Below, in pieces: positions 33,638-46,080 of a stretch of 64,000 nucleotides of DNA (position 1 is the stretch's first letter; the number at the start of each line of letters is the position of its first letter). Below the pieces are notes generated by a model that saw only the letters and a list, made by a program, of their open reading frames with translations, did no database searches and was not told where the DNA came from. The DNA is from Torreya grandis. Taxonomy: Eukaryota; Streptophyta; Pinopsida; Cupressales; Taxaceae. The DNA lies in contig JARHVA010001740.1 of assembly GCA_037957365.1 (NCBI GenBank), positions 1,356,001 to 1,420,000 of the forward strand. Direction: 5' to 3'. The position numbers and the translations under genes are program-made.

Positions 33638-33949
33638 AGAATGAAAATCAAAACCATAAACTATTATAGAATTTTGAGATAGAGGTGCACCAAACCCATA
33701 AATTGTTTGGCTCAAGTCACTACCATTTACGAGTAGTTTGAAAAAAAATAGTCAAGTTTTTTAAAGACCAAAAATATAGATCTACACTTGAAATTGTAAA
33801 TAATTGACAAATCCAATTGAATTCAAAGAACCTGCAATTTAACAATTATAATCTCCCACTCATTTTTTAACAAAAGAAAACTATCTTGCCAATCTCAATT
33901 TTTCTTGCAATGAAAAAAAAATTGGCCCGAGAAAGTGCTTTGATACCAA

Positions 33950-34251
33950 TGTTAGGAACCTCACTCTCAGAATAATCGAATAACAATATTGATTGACTCG
34001 TATTAATTAAACACTCTGATTACATATAATTCCTTTTATGGAAGGAATAATTTTGAATCATTTGCCTCTTTGAGGGGACAACCTCCTATTAGAGTAAACT
34101 CTATTACAAATAACTGAATAGATGATTTACAATATCCTATGCCCTTTTATTTATAGTAGTTTTCATCTACCCAACTTTTTATTCTTATGCATGTGGTACT
34201 AAACTACTTATTCCCTATTCTACTATTATACCTCTCTTTAAGTACATTACA
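33950..34251 (-). repeat. LTR of element E (left copy)
   Basis: 302 bp, minus strand TGTAATGTACTTAAAG...GGTTCCTAACA. Pairs with 35528-35843. Preceded on the minus strand by polypurine tract AAGGGGGATGGAA (34252-34264). Confidence 0.75.
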
Positions 34252-35527
34252 TTCCATCCCCCTTAAACATATTTTGCCCTCAAAACATGACAAGAATTAG
34301 GAAATATGAGGAGTACCAAATGAAGGCCAGACCATACATATAAAAATAGGTTGAAGACTAGATGAGACACATCCATGTGTCCTTTTTTGTTTCCACTTCT
34401 TTCTCTTGTGCTCAAATATGAACATATACATCAACAAGGTGAAAATGAGCACTATAACTAAAGGTTGAAGTGCAATTTGAACCGTGATGATCATATCCTC
34501 AAAATGAGAGCAAGAGTGATCAAAATAGTCATCTTGATGAATGAATTGAGAATACATGCCATCCCCCTTAGCATTTTTTCTGAGGGATTTGAAGACTTAG
34601 TTCCCTACTTAGGCTCCGTGATTGTCAGTTTGGACTCAACAGGGGCCTGCTTAGGCACTTCGGGTGCTTGTTCGGGGTCTGCAAGTGCCTAATTGAACTC
34701 TTATGGTACTTGATCCAATGCTTGGGATGCCAACTTAGGCTCAACTGGGTTCTATTTGGGAAATTCTTGTTAATGGCTCAGGTGTTATAGGTGCATGCTC
34801 TAATGCTTTTATAGTCCAAAGAGGGGGTGTTATGTGGAGACATTGCTAGGTGATGTGGTCTTTAGAGAGTTTAGCCAAGCCCACTGCTTGCATCATTATC
34901 TGAGGTTGCCACATTTAAACCTCCACTTGAATCTCATCTTAAAGTCTGTTGATGAAGTAATGAATGAATAATACAGTGGAGATGTTGTTGGTTAATGTTT
35001 CAAACTCAGTCTGATATTCCATAATAGTACCAATTTGTCAAAGTTGAATTAATGCACCAGTAAGATTATTTATAGAGAAAATAGAAAGCCCCATAAGAAC
35101 CATAGGAGTGGACATCAGTTTTAACTAAAAATGCATCCTTTATAATACAATCAACATTTTGATTTTTTTAGCAACATAGTAGTAGTCACTAAAACTGTGA
35201 TAACTTTTAAAATAGAAAACTAAAATTAAAATTGTAAACTATTCTGGAAAGCTAAGACATAGGTGCACCAAACCCAAAAATTGTTTGGATTAATTCACTA
35301 CCATTTATGAATAGTTTGAATAAGAATAGTCAAGTTTTTTTAGGACCAAAAACGTAGATATGCACTTGAAACTACAAATAATTAACAAATCCAATTGGAT
35401 TCTAAGAACCTGCACTTTAACAATTATAATCTCCCACTCATTTTTTAACAAAAGAAAATTATCTTACTAAAATCAATTTTTATTGCAATGGAAAAAAAAT
35501 TGGTGAAGGAAAGTGCTCTGATACAAA

Positions 35528-35843
35528 TGTTAGGAACCTGACTCCCACAATAATTAAATAACAATATTGATTGACTTATATATTAATTAAACACTCTGAT
35601 TACATACAATTCTTTTTATGTAAGGAATAACTCCAAATCACTTGCCTCTTCTAGGGGGAAACCTCTTATTAGATCAAGCTCTATTATAAATAATTTCTTA
35701 GATGATTTATAATATCGTATGCCCTTTTATTTATAGTATTTCTCATCTACCCAACTTATTATTCTTATGCATGTGGTACTAAACTACTTATTCCCTATTC
35801 TACTAGCTATTCTACTAGTATACCCCTCTTTAGGTACTTTACA
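35528..35843 (-). repeat. LTR of element E (right copy)
   Basis: 316 bp. Differs from the left copy by substitutions and by a local duplication (TATTCTACTAG, about 35802-35818). Confidence 0.75.
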
Positions 35844-36817
35844 TCTATTTTTTTATAAGTTTTCCAATGATTCAAATCTCTTCTATCTTGACTTGGAGCT
35901 CATCAATAATCTCCACATTATCACTGTATAATTGATGCTCACTAAATCTTGTCAAGATGTTTGTAATTTGTGCTCTGGGAGGAGAGAACTATGCCTTCTT
36001 GTTAACCCCATTATGCTTATATAAACTTGACTATCTATTGTAGTCCTGTAGGTTTGATAGAAACCTCAAAATGTTGGAGATCTTGTATTGGGCCTACAAC
36101 TTTTAAATCATAGTTTGAGCTTCCAAAGAGGCTTGGAAACTTGTTAAACCCCTCCTGGACCGGATTTCAAATTAGGGAGATACTTTTATAACCCTAGGGA
36201 ATGAATTAACCCCCTTGAATTCTGCCTTAAGAAAACTCACTCTCAACTGTCCTAACTTGGTTGCCTTAAGATCAAACCTATAATCTTTGAGATTTGTATC
36301 AATTATGTTTGCCTCTTGAATCATACCCTTTTTGGTACTTTCTATTCACCTTCTAACTCCTCTCTGTTATGCAACATTTAATTCTCCATCCTTATGGTCT
36401 ATATGAACTTTAGGAAGCTTGAGATCCCTTTTTAGAGTTGCTTCATGGTCAACAACATTAGTGGGTCATTATAAACCATTGAACCTTGCTCATATATATG
36501 TAGCCCCTTCTTTTGGTCTAGTTTGGTCATGAACCTCCAAATTGACACTTGTAGAGCTAGTAGGCAAACTTCACAATGTTTCTTTAAGCCTTAATTCTCT
36601 TGAAAGCTTGAAGAAATTATTGCCTACAAAATTGCTTAGACCTGCACAACCATATTAGCTCTAAATTAGACCAAGAGACCCTTGAGTTGAGCACCTTGAA
36701 GAGTGAACCTTCATGAACTATACAACTTGGTGATTTGAAGCTTGGAGTCTCCCCTATTCTACATTGAAAATGATTTATTATGAGGGTAATCCCTTGCTAA
36801 AAAAGAAGGTGCCTAGC
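35844..36817. other. Middle part of insertion H
   Basis: AT-rich sequence, nothing recognised. Contiguous with 54150 if element D is removed. Confidence 0.4.
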
Positions 36818-37754
36818 TTTTGGGTTTTTCTATCAAATTTTCCTTAGGGCGATAATGTGTCTAGTTCCCAACAAGCTAACGCATTGGCATTTCATGCAAG
36901 ACTAAACTCTTATGCACTCAATCAAAGCATGCAATAATAAACTAATTCATGTGGGTTATGTTGCACAGTAACACACTTGCCATATAATTGTGTTTGATCA
37001 TATATCTAATTAATTATTATACACAAAAGAAAATACATGGTTGTGGACCTTGTTTCAACTATGTAAACAAACATGATTATGAAGATAACTGCCATGAGAT
37101 TCAAAGTGTTGATTACACAAGTTTATATAATGCAAATTCTATTCGTTATAATCAAATACAAACCCCATATTACATAAAAAATGTACTAACAACCCAATAT
37201 TACAACTTAAGTAACAACTATAGCATAACATCAGAGCTAATAGTAACTCCTGTGATTTTGCTATTACCACAATCAATCATTACATAATACCAATGTTCAA
37301 TAGCATTACAAATCTCTAGATAGAGGTATTTATACTTCTTTTCCTCAACCAAGTTGTTACATTATTTATGACACTTTGGTCACTAGCTAATGATCTCCAG
37401 TAGACTAATAGTCATGGAAGTCATTTACTTGTTTTTACCTAAGGACCCAAGCGTTAGCGCCCCTATATTATTGTCCAGTATTGGATTCTTATTTCTAAAT
37501 GTCCTCCTTCATGCAAGTCTATATGAAACTCATGTATGATTAAAGTCTGTTGTCTTTGAGAATCTCTCTTCAACCATTTCCTACATCCTTCATGTTTCCC
37601 AAGTCTTTCACTGATATATCAAGTACTTCACTCTTGGGTCCTTCATTTGTTATGCCTCTTCTTTGACTAGGTCTTCTTGCATCATGGTATTTCATGCCAT
37701 TGCATTCCTGCACCAAATTGGTTCTATGCCATGGTATTCCTAAACCATGTTTGT
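36818..37754 (-). repeat. 3' LTR of element D, main piece
   Basis: Plus strand begins TTTTGGGTTTTTCTATC, matching TGTTGGGTTTTTCTATT at 53169. The minus-strand TATA box TATAAATA lies at 37327-37334, at the same offset as in the other LTR. Interrupted by element G. Confidence 0.85.
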
Positions 37755-38030
37755 TATAGTCATATAAAATGTCCAAATTGGTAGTTTGAGTGTGGCTTGT
37801 GTCACCCTATCCATAGCTCCTTTTTGCATGCTCTTATGACCCTTCTAGACATCTTTTTTTTAATTATCGATCATACAAAACCTTCTAAACAATGATTCCA
37901 CCTTAGCTAGATTGTATTTCCTAGACCAATCCTATTCCCCCAGGTCCTAAGCTTGTAGGACATGAGTGCCATATTTGGACTATAGCGTTGGACCCTAGGG
38001 TGTCTCATTTTTGATGCTCCTATCTATTTG
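37755..38030 (+). repeat. LTR-like repeat of G, left copy
   Basis: About 275 bp matching 41602-41875. Part of it (TGCCATATTTGGACTA...TGATGCTCCTATC) also recurs at 40623-40700. Confidence 0.75.
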
Positions 38031-41030
38031 CACTTTGAGCCCCAATGGTTATTTTCATCTGATCGTTATCCTTAATTATGTTGGCCTCACATGAATACAT
38101 CTGACCCGTGACTAATTATTCCCTATAAAAGCCCATCCAAATCTCATTTACAAGGGAGGTGATAAATCTTACAAAGCAAACAAGAATATAAACAAAACAC
38201 TACGACAAACTTCCCTATTCTCTACATACACTCACTCAACACAACTGCAAACACACTCAAACCCTCATACCAATCCCTAACCACCTCAAGCACTCTCAAT
38301 TTGGCATTTTTTCATCCACATCACACTATTACACAAAACACATTAGGTGGGAGAACTATATATGGCTTGATCTCTCTTCAGAGTATTGGTATGTAGGTAG
38401 CGTGTCCACACAAGGGGTGTGGATTGCATGTTCAATACATCCTACATCACTCTTATCATCTCACACTACACTCTCAAGATATACTACACATTCACAACCA
38501 CAAACAACTCACTTGGCACATACAATCCACATGCTTACCTCTATGGATATATAACCAATCATTCATATTTAGGCAGGCACTACACAACATCAACCATAAA
38601 TTATGCTACAGATGTTACTTGATCATGGATTAATCACATTACCTATAGTATGACATAGATCTATTATCAAGTTATCATGATAGGATGGTTTCCCATTTTA
38701 TCTCTTTCATAGAATAACATGCCATGACACAGATTCATGTATGGCTTTACAATAAAGATTAGATAAACTATAAGTTCAAGGTACTATTCAGATTATATCA
38801 CCATCAACACTAGCTCCACCACTTCCACCGAGGCTATCTACTACCAAAGTTAAATGCCCTAGAGATGAACCAACATCTTCACCACTAGATCTACCCTTAA
38901 TTCGGCCTTGACAGGATGACACCACTACGAGTGATAGATCTCTGACTATACAAAGATCACAGGTTTCATCGACACTTGAATACATAAAGGCTATAACATA
39001 CGATGATACTTATGATGATGATCTTGAGACATTTGATGATGGATGTGATCCCTTCCTCCATCTCTATCCATAACGGGCTCCATCCTTGAACCATTTACCC
39101 CCTCTAGTTTAGTCTTTTATGTCATTGTGTACATATTGCTTTACTCACATTATTTTTCATAGTCTCTTTCTGCTTATTTGTACATAATTTCTCAGATTAG
39201 TTGTACATAGCTTCTTTTCAATTTCTTATACATAGTTTCCTTATGATTGCTTGTATACAACTTACTTTAAAAATACAAAAAACAATATAACATTTCAAAA
39301 ATATGAAAAACAATACAATATTCCAAAATACAGAAAATAATATAGCATGTCAAAATATAAAAATGTTCAAATAACTTAAAACTTGAAAAACATTTCAACT
39401 GTATGCATTATCCATGCTTTACATTTCTACTACCATGATAAACTTACATTTTGTTTTTATATCCTACTGTTTGTCGATTTATCTACATTACCATGCTTTA
39501 CTTGATCTTCTTTGAGTGTGTGTAGTGACACCTAGATCCTTGATTGCTTCACCCTACCCATTGAGGGGGCATCTTACTTCTACATTCGAGATATACGTCA
39601 ACATATCTACCCACTGGGGGCATCTTCTACATGACTACACCATCTAGGTTATGTCATTCCTACACCACACACTCTAGTTATCATGATAATGTACATTATT
39701 TACTAGCTTACATAGATTAATCTATCAAGACTCACTAGCATATAGAACTTGTGTATGTCTTAGCATCTACCCAGTCTTGTACTACATGTTTTTCATACTT
39801 TGACTTCTTAGTTTGATTAGCTAGATGTATAGTATTTTTAGCATTTACATGCCTTCCTTTCTTGCTTTGAGAATCTAGATGTCATTGCATTTTTTAGTTC
39901 CTATATTGTCTCTTGTGTGTGCCTTAGGACATTTGCCAATGTCCTTTGCTTGTACTCTTCTCTATGCTTGTGGCCCTTGTACTAACCTTTTTTTTTCAAT
40001 TATATATGTATGTGGCATTTAAACATGCCTTGTATGCTTGCTTTCCTAGTTTGAGTGACATGTGCCCATGTCCCTTGTTTGATTGGCCCTTTGGCCTCTT
40101 TTATATGCTTCTTGCCTTACATGCTTGTTTACTTCTCAAATATTTACAATGACCTAATCCACATCATGCATTATCTTGCTTCCTTGGATGCCATGATAGA
40201 CATCATACTCAATCCCTCCTTAAACAACTAACACCTAACAACTAACCAAATTTCCACTTTCAGTTCAGTATACTACACATGTTATTACATTGTTACATCT
40301 ATCTAGGCATACTTCTATTGATCTAACCATCTCCAATGCAAACTATGCTATATCTTGAGACATCTTTTAAATTATCATTGCTATATCATGTATTTCAAAA
40401 CATAACACACTTGCATGACTCTTTGTTCTAAGGGCAGTCATTGCAGGGTATTCATTCCTACCCTTAGAAGAGGGGGAAATAAACAAGGGTTTTGTCATAG
40501 AGATCAGATCCCAGTATCAATCGAAAATCAAGTTTTTAGAACACTCAAAACAATAATCAAAACCCAAACCAAGAAAACATACTAGAAAAATAGTAATGAA
40601 TATAAAACAATGATAAAAAATTGTAAAGGACAAGATTGCCATATTTAGACTACAACATTGGATAACAATGTGTCATGTTTTTGATGCTCCTATCCAAATA
40701 ATAAAAAATATAGAATTTTTAGAAACAAATAGAAAGGTAAGGTCAATTACAGTTTTGTCAGCTATAATTTAGTTTAGATTGGGTAGTTTTAGTATAGTTT
40801 TACTTAGATTATCTAGATATAGGGGGCATCATGCATGACATGATGGCTCTCACTTTTAGTTTCAGAATGGGCAGTTGGTACAACTTCCAAATCAAAATCC
40901 ATGTTTTAGACACCAGTGATTGGGGGCAATGTGCATGACACATTTGCCTTCTTTTCTTTCTAGTTCATTATATTACCTAGATATTCTTAGTAGTTTCATT
41001 CCTTATTCCATCTATAGGTAGTTGGCATCA

Positions 41031-41135
41031 TTTTAGAGTGGATTTGATATAAGCCTAGTTCTCAATTTTAGAGTGGCTTTCATACAAGCCTAATCTCCAC
41101 CTTTTAGAGTGGCCAAGATTGAGCTAGTTCTCAAC
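41031..41135. repeat. Three degenerate 35-bp tandem units in G
   Basis: Units start TTTTAGAGTGG at 41031, 41066 and 41102, each with a CTAGTTCTC- or CTAATCTCC-like end. Nearby, 41244-41299 and 41363-41415 form another direct repeat (TTAGTGGG...GAGCCAAA...TCTTGAGCCACC). Confidence 0.75.
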
Positions 41136-41601
41136 ACACATTTGGCTATCCACATCACATTGTTAGATTATAGAGCATTCATGGACTTCATGAGCCATCT
41201 CATATGACACACATTCATACCAGTATTAGTTCATAGTTCAAACTTAGTGGGCAATGATAGAGCCAAAAGACTAGCTAGCCTTTGTATTCTTGAGCCACCT
41301 ACTCAGTTAAATTGGACACATAGTCCAAACATTGATTAAACATGCATGATCACATAGCTTCTCTTAGTGGGTGACGATGGAGCCAAAGGGCTAACCTTTT
41401 TTTTCTTGAGCCACCCTCAAGGAATTGAACACTCAATTTAATTCACGATATTACTCTTAGTATAACACATACCCAACATCACTCAACATCACACATATTT
41501 ATTGGTTTCACCCTTGCAGATAAGTTCAAGTACGCTTTCTAATTTTCATTTATCCTAGTATTATGCTTTGCTGCATCACTAAAATAAAGGGGGGGCAAAT
41601 G

Positions 41602-41875
41602 TAGTCATATAAAATGTCCAAATTGGTATTTTGATTGTGGTTTGTGGCACCTTACCCATAGCTCCTTTTTGCATGCTCTTATGACCCTTTTAAACATCTT
41701 TTTGCTTATTATCAATCATCTAAAACCTTTTGAACAATTATTCCACCTCAACCAAACTATATCTCCCATGCCAGTCTTATTCCCCTAGGTCTTGAGCCTA
41801 TAGGACAGGAGGACCATACTTGGACTATATTACCAAACCCTAGAGTGTCTTATTTTTGGCACTCCGATCTTTTCA
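41602..41875 (+). repeat. LTR-like repeat of G, right copy
   Basis: Starts TGTAGTCATATAAAATG directly after the purine tract. Confidence 0.75.
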
Positions 41876-42129
41876 CCAAACAAAATCCAGATTTAGATTC
41901 ATGACACTATCCCAGTCCTACATAACCAATTTCAACCTCTGTGTCAACCATCTCAACTTGTTTCTAGCTAAGTCCAATTTCTACTATTTTAGAAAGGTAA
42001 AAAAGACAAATAAATTATACAATCAAGACTATAATTATCTCTATATTCTACACTAATTTATTAATCCATACCCTAAACTAAATTAGGAATAAAACTCTAT
42101 TATTCCCAAAAAAGTTAAATCACTCATTC

Positions 42130-42169
42130 TTTGCCAAAATCCAAAATGCTTTTCAAAATTAGGGGTCCA
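42130..42169 (-). repeat. 3' LTR of element D, terminal piece
   Basis: Ends TTTCAAAATTAGGGGTCCAACG, equal to the terminus at 54128-54149 with CA changed to CG. Next to it (minus strand) is the polypurine-like GGGGTGA, as in C. Confidence 0.75.
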
Positions 42170-45100
42170 ACGTCACCCCACACTATGCTCTTAGTTCATC
42201 CTGGACTAAGCACTAGTCTCGACCTCAACCAAAAATTTAGGCCCAACCTGTTCAATATGCTTCCTAACACTTTCAAGGTGTTGAGAAACTTTGTTGTTAT
42301 TTTTTCGAGTGACACTTTGAAATTTTTAGTCTCCTTAGGTTGATTGGGACATTCACTTGACTTATTGACCAATTGGTCTAGGGATGTGGAAGCATCCTTT
42401 TGGACCTCTTCAAGTGTAGTGATCTCATTTTTAACCTATCCTCTGAGTGCTACAAAGTTGGAATTTATTTGCTGTCGATGCATATTTATTATTTATTTCA
42501 TGGTTTTGACATCTTGAAATGCCTTAGTGTGCTTGATGTAGTCTTTTATTACTAGGTCAACATCTGTCAATTATTGTCATTAAAACTCTTCTACTTGGAT
42601 TTAGGCCTCCAAAATTTTACTAGGTCATGATAGTTTCTCAAAAATTCCATCCAAGATAGAGATCACTTCCCCAACACTTTGTAAGGCATGCCTGTAGACT
42701 TCTATTACTTTAGAAAATTGTTCAACCATCCATAATGTTTCATTTCTAGGCATGGACTACTCCTTACACTACTTTAATTAGAGATTTACAAGGGTCTCCA
42801 ATTTATCAATAACTTCTCCCTCTAAAGGGACCCCATCTGCCAATGCTGGTTCTTGGCCCAAAATAGTTTTACATAAATTTAATGTTTTAACTTTGTCTGC
42901 TATGGCTTCGTGTGACCACTTCATCTTTAAGTGTCTTCCGAGTAATAACTTATTTATCATACATATCCACCACCTAGCCAAGTTTTTTCTCTATAGTGCA
43001 TACATCCTAATCTAAAAGCACATTCTGTCATCAACTTCAAAGGCTATTTTTAAAAATGTAGTGCTAGTTTGTAGTGGAAAAAGCTGTTGGGGATCAACCC
43101 AGATGGGAGTGGGCAATGTCATTACTTCATAATCTAAAACTAGGCTATCAAGGGATATTTCAAAATGGCATTCTTCATTGTACATGTCCAAGAAAAATGA
43201 CATCTGATGCCTAGTGTCAATAGTTACATCCTTTGGATGAAAATGGGAATATAAATACAACGACCTATAAAAAAATGCCTATCTGGTATTAGACATGCAA
43301 GTTAGTGGTTATGTCAACCATAGGTAGTTAAACTTCAGAGGTAGCCAACTGCTTCCCTTTGAGGGGATCCTTCTTAGGGATCTCAACATCTGTATCTGGT
43401 GCCAATGAAGTGATGTCAATCTCCATGCCACTCATTTCTTCTACATCAAAACCATCCCTCTTCTTTAAGTGGATTTTCCACATCTAGCTATACCTCTTCA
43501 AGGGTGGTATCCTCTTCTTGCATTGAGGAGGGTGTTTTTTGAGTCTGACTCCTCCAGTTCTTCCTTATGACCCTCAGGGTCTTCCTATTCCAATAGAGTG
43601 GTTCATGGTGATGGTGCTGAGCCCTCCAATTATCTTATTGATGTATCTTGTTTAGGTGAAGCCCTTAGTGGGGATGCCCTTGGTGGTGGTGCCTAGGTAG
43701 TCCTTTACTAATTTGGTGGTTTCATCTATGAACTTGTGTTGTCATCATGTCTAGTACTCTTCATCTTTTCAAGTGGTGGTACTAGAGGAAGCTTTTCTCT
43801 TTCATAATGTACACTTCCTTAAGTTTTTTCTTAGGTTGCAACATATAAAATAGATTATGAATTGTTTGCATGACCATGGTTTAGTGAACCTTGATGTCAG
43901 TTCTTTCAATCTCATGCTTTTATCTCTATGGTTTCTTGCCAAGATAGCCATACATTTTGCAGAGATTGTGAATCTCTGAATCAATTTGTTTTACTTTAAG
44001 GGTGAGGGGTTTTACATCATATATGCAGTTTATCAAGTTGACAAAGTACCATGATGTGAAAGTATAGGGTAACTTCAATCAAATAGAGAGCTCTCTAGAG
44101 GGGGCCTATCCTGATACATGTTAGATAAAAATATTGCTTGATGACAAATTTTTCTTATTCACCAACTTGGATGGGTATGTCCTTTGGAATGCACCACTCA
44201 TTTCAAAAGGCTTCCTTCATTCCATCATACCACAACTTCATCTTGATTTTGAAATTCAGAGTCATATAATTGGGGCATGTGAATGCTTTATAGTGATCCA
44301 CAGGGGACTTGTGCTCTAGTGGGTACAACCACTTAAACTATCTAGAGGTGTAATCAAGTACACTAATTTCATTAAACACCATTAATAAAATAAATACACC
44401 CCATTAGAACCTATGGCTAGGTATCTAGTGGGTCTTTTTTGCATCTATTATAATTTTGTTAGAAAAATACATTTCCTAGTTATACTTCAACCCATTAGTT
44501 ACTAGTGGGTGACATATAGGTGGGCCATGTCCACCTCTTTCCATCAACCAATGCTGCCAACTTTGGTCATAATGAAGCACATTGATACTCAGAGGGTAGG
44601 GTCTTGTAATTTTTTAGTGTGCATGGCATGGCCCCTTACTTCTGGTATTCTAGTGCCGTGGAAATCTTCTCAATTTATTTCGAGTCGTCCAAATCAAATT
44701 CAAGGTTTGTGCTAGAGCATTGCAACCCTGACACCTTGTTGATTATTTCATCTATAATCTTCATGCAGTGCCCAAAAAAATAGATATAGTCCCCATGGAT
44801 GCACACAAGTAGAAAATTTATTGCCTCTACTAGTTTTCCAAAATATGGGAGGTTAAAAAGTTAGAAGAGTGCTACAAATTCCAATACATTGAATATTTTT
44901 AAATCATAGACCAATTCACTCCTTGTGTTTTGGCACTCAACCCGGTAATCATTCTGAATTTCAACCTTATTTCCAAGTTGGTAGTGGTTATAGTCAAAAA
45001 TGGTATAGGTGGGTAGATTTGATACTCAATTCTCCACGCACAACACCATTTTTGGGTACTGCATCTCCTCTATCATCAAAGGAAGAGGTGGAGATACTTG

Positions 45101-45300
45101 GGCTTTCTTCTTAGTTTGTCTTTCCATTCTTGATCCTTCACCTTCCACATGCTCATTTTGTTCCTTAGGTGTTTCCTCTCTAATTAATACTGTTTCCCCC
45201 CATCACTTAGATCCTCTTCCTTTGGAATGGCTAGTAGTGGCTCAATTCTTAGATTCTTTTTCTTAAGTTGTATCACCTTTTTTGGAGCCTAAAGTTTAAG
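42170..45300 (-). pseudogene. Extra ORF (ORF3) of element D, unrecognised
   Basis: Counterpart of 20890-24090, in the same position between IN and the 3' LTR. Conserved blocks: SPPLPLMIEEMQYPKMVLCV, FNLPYFGK....INFLLVCIH (about 44820-45060), a MTKVG.I..WKEVDMAHLYV block (about 44520-44590), LKLPYTF and DSEIHNLCKMYGYL (about 43930-44090). The C-terminal quarter (42300-42980) reads KILEA..QVEEF, LEEVQKDASTSLDQLV and SLEKITTKFLNTLKVL, with the heptad spacing of a coiled coil. Open pieces remain at 42778-42981 and 43012-43260. Function unknown; stops throughout. Confidence 0.7.
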
Positions 45301-46080
45301 GTGTGGTCATCCAATATTCCCAAAAATATATGTGTTTATTGTGGAAATGTCTTAGCTCTCCTGCTTCGATGCCCATTAATGGCAGATGTGGACCTATGCA
45401 ACCTGTAATCACCAAATTTTCTCTACATGCTTTTAGTTTAGCTATTTTTTGATTGATCACACAAATTAGACCCTTCTTAATAATCAATGAATGGGAAATT
45501 GATACTCTTCACTTTGTCCTGGAATCATCTAAATTTGGTTGTTCACTCTTTAGCTCTATAAAATCACTTTCAAAGCAAATGTAAAGTTTAGAATGAGCCC
45601 CCAAATGTAATTTTATAGATTTGAGGAGGTAACTTGCAGCCCCTCTTCGACCATCACTTCTGACAATGAATGTGATTTAATAGTCTTATTTATTTGACTA
45701 TCACTTCTTGCCAAAAATGCAATTAACAGTATCATCATGACATGATATTAGCACACTTATCTTAACCAATATTTCTTTATATTAATAGCACATCTTATCC
45801 CACACTTTTCTCAGAGTGCATGACAGTTGTAAAACCATTTGAATATTCATACCATTTGGTGGGAATATCTATCCTTAGCCTTTTTACTTGTGCATACATT
45901 CCTATGGACCATTAATTAACACATGTAACACCCCTTACCCTGCACTAAATGTGTGTCATGGTACTCCACAAAAACATAAGTAATAAGTTACCAAAATAAA
46001 GTAAATAATAGTAAGGGGCATGCAACTAAGGTAACATTTTATTGAAAACAAGAATTCCTAAACTAATGGCATACACCTTA
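45301..46080 (-). other. IN-ORF3 spacer of element D
   Basis: No domain seen. A minus-strand TATA-like CTATAAAAT lies at about 45613-45622, before the probable ORF3 start. Confidence 0.35.

Larger units (their letters stand above)
33365..35843 (-). mobile_element. Composite small LTR element (E plus TRIM-like F) flanked by TCTAT
   Basis: The whole block lies between TCTAT at 33360-33364 and 35844-35848. In minus-strand order: LTR (35843-35528), primer-site-like TTTGTATCAGAGC, a leader of about 310 bp, about 0.94 kb of internal sequence, polypurine tract AAGGGGGATGGAA, LTR (34251-33950), primer-site-like TTGGTATCAAAGC, the leader again, then a TRIM-like unit ending CATTACA. The repeated LTR-primer-leader module suggests unequal recombination or two elements joined end to end. 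No protein domains are seen. Confidence 0.65.
37755..42129 (+). mobile_element. Non-autonomous LTR element G inside the 3' LTR of D
   Basis: Inserted between two parts of the D LTR, with TTTGT (37750-37754) and TTTGC (42130-42134) at the edges. The direct repeat 37755-38030 / 41602-41875 (TAGTCATATAAAATGTCC...) looks like LTR 5' ends. A polypurine tract AAAGGGGGGGCAAA precedes the right one, giving plus orientation. A TATA box CTATAAAAG at about 38125 sits further into the left copy. After 41875 the right copy no longer matches, so it is rearranged. Internally there is a plus-strand frame with one stop (38765-39070: APPLPPRLST, then TYDDTYDDDLETFDDG) but no retroviral enzymes. LARD-type element. 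Confidence 0.6.
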
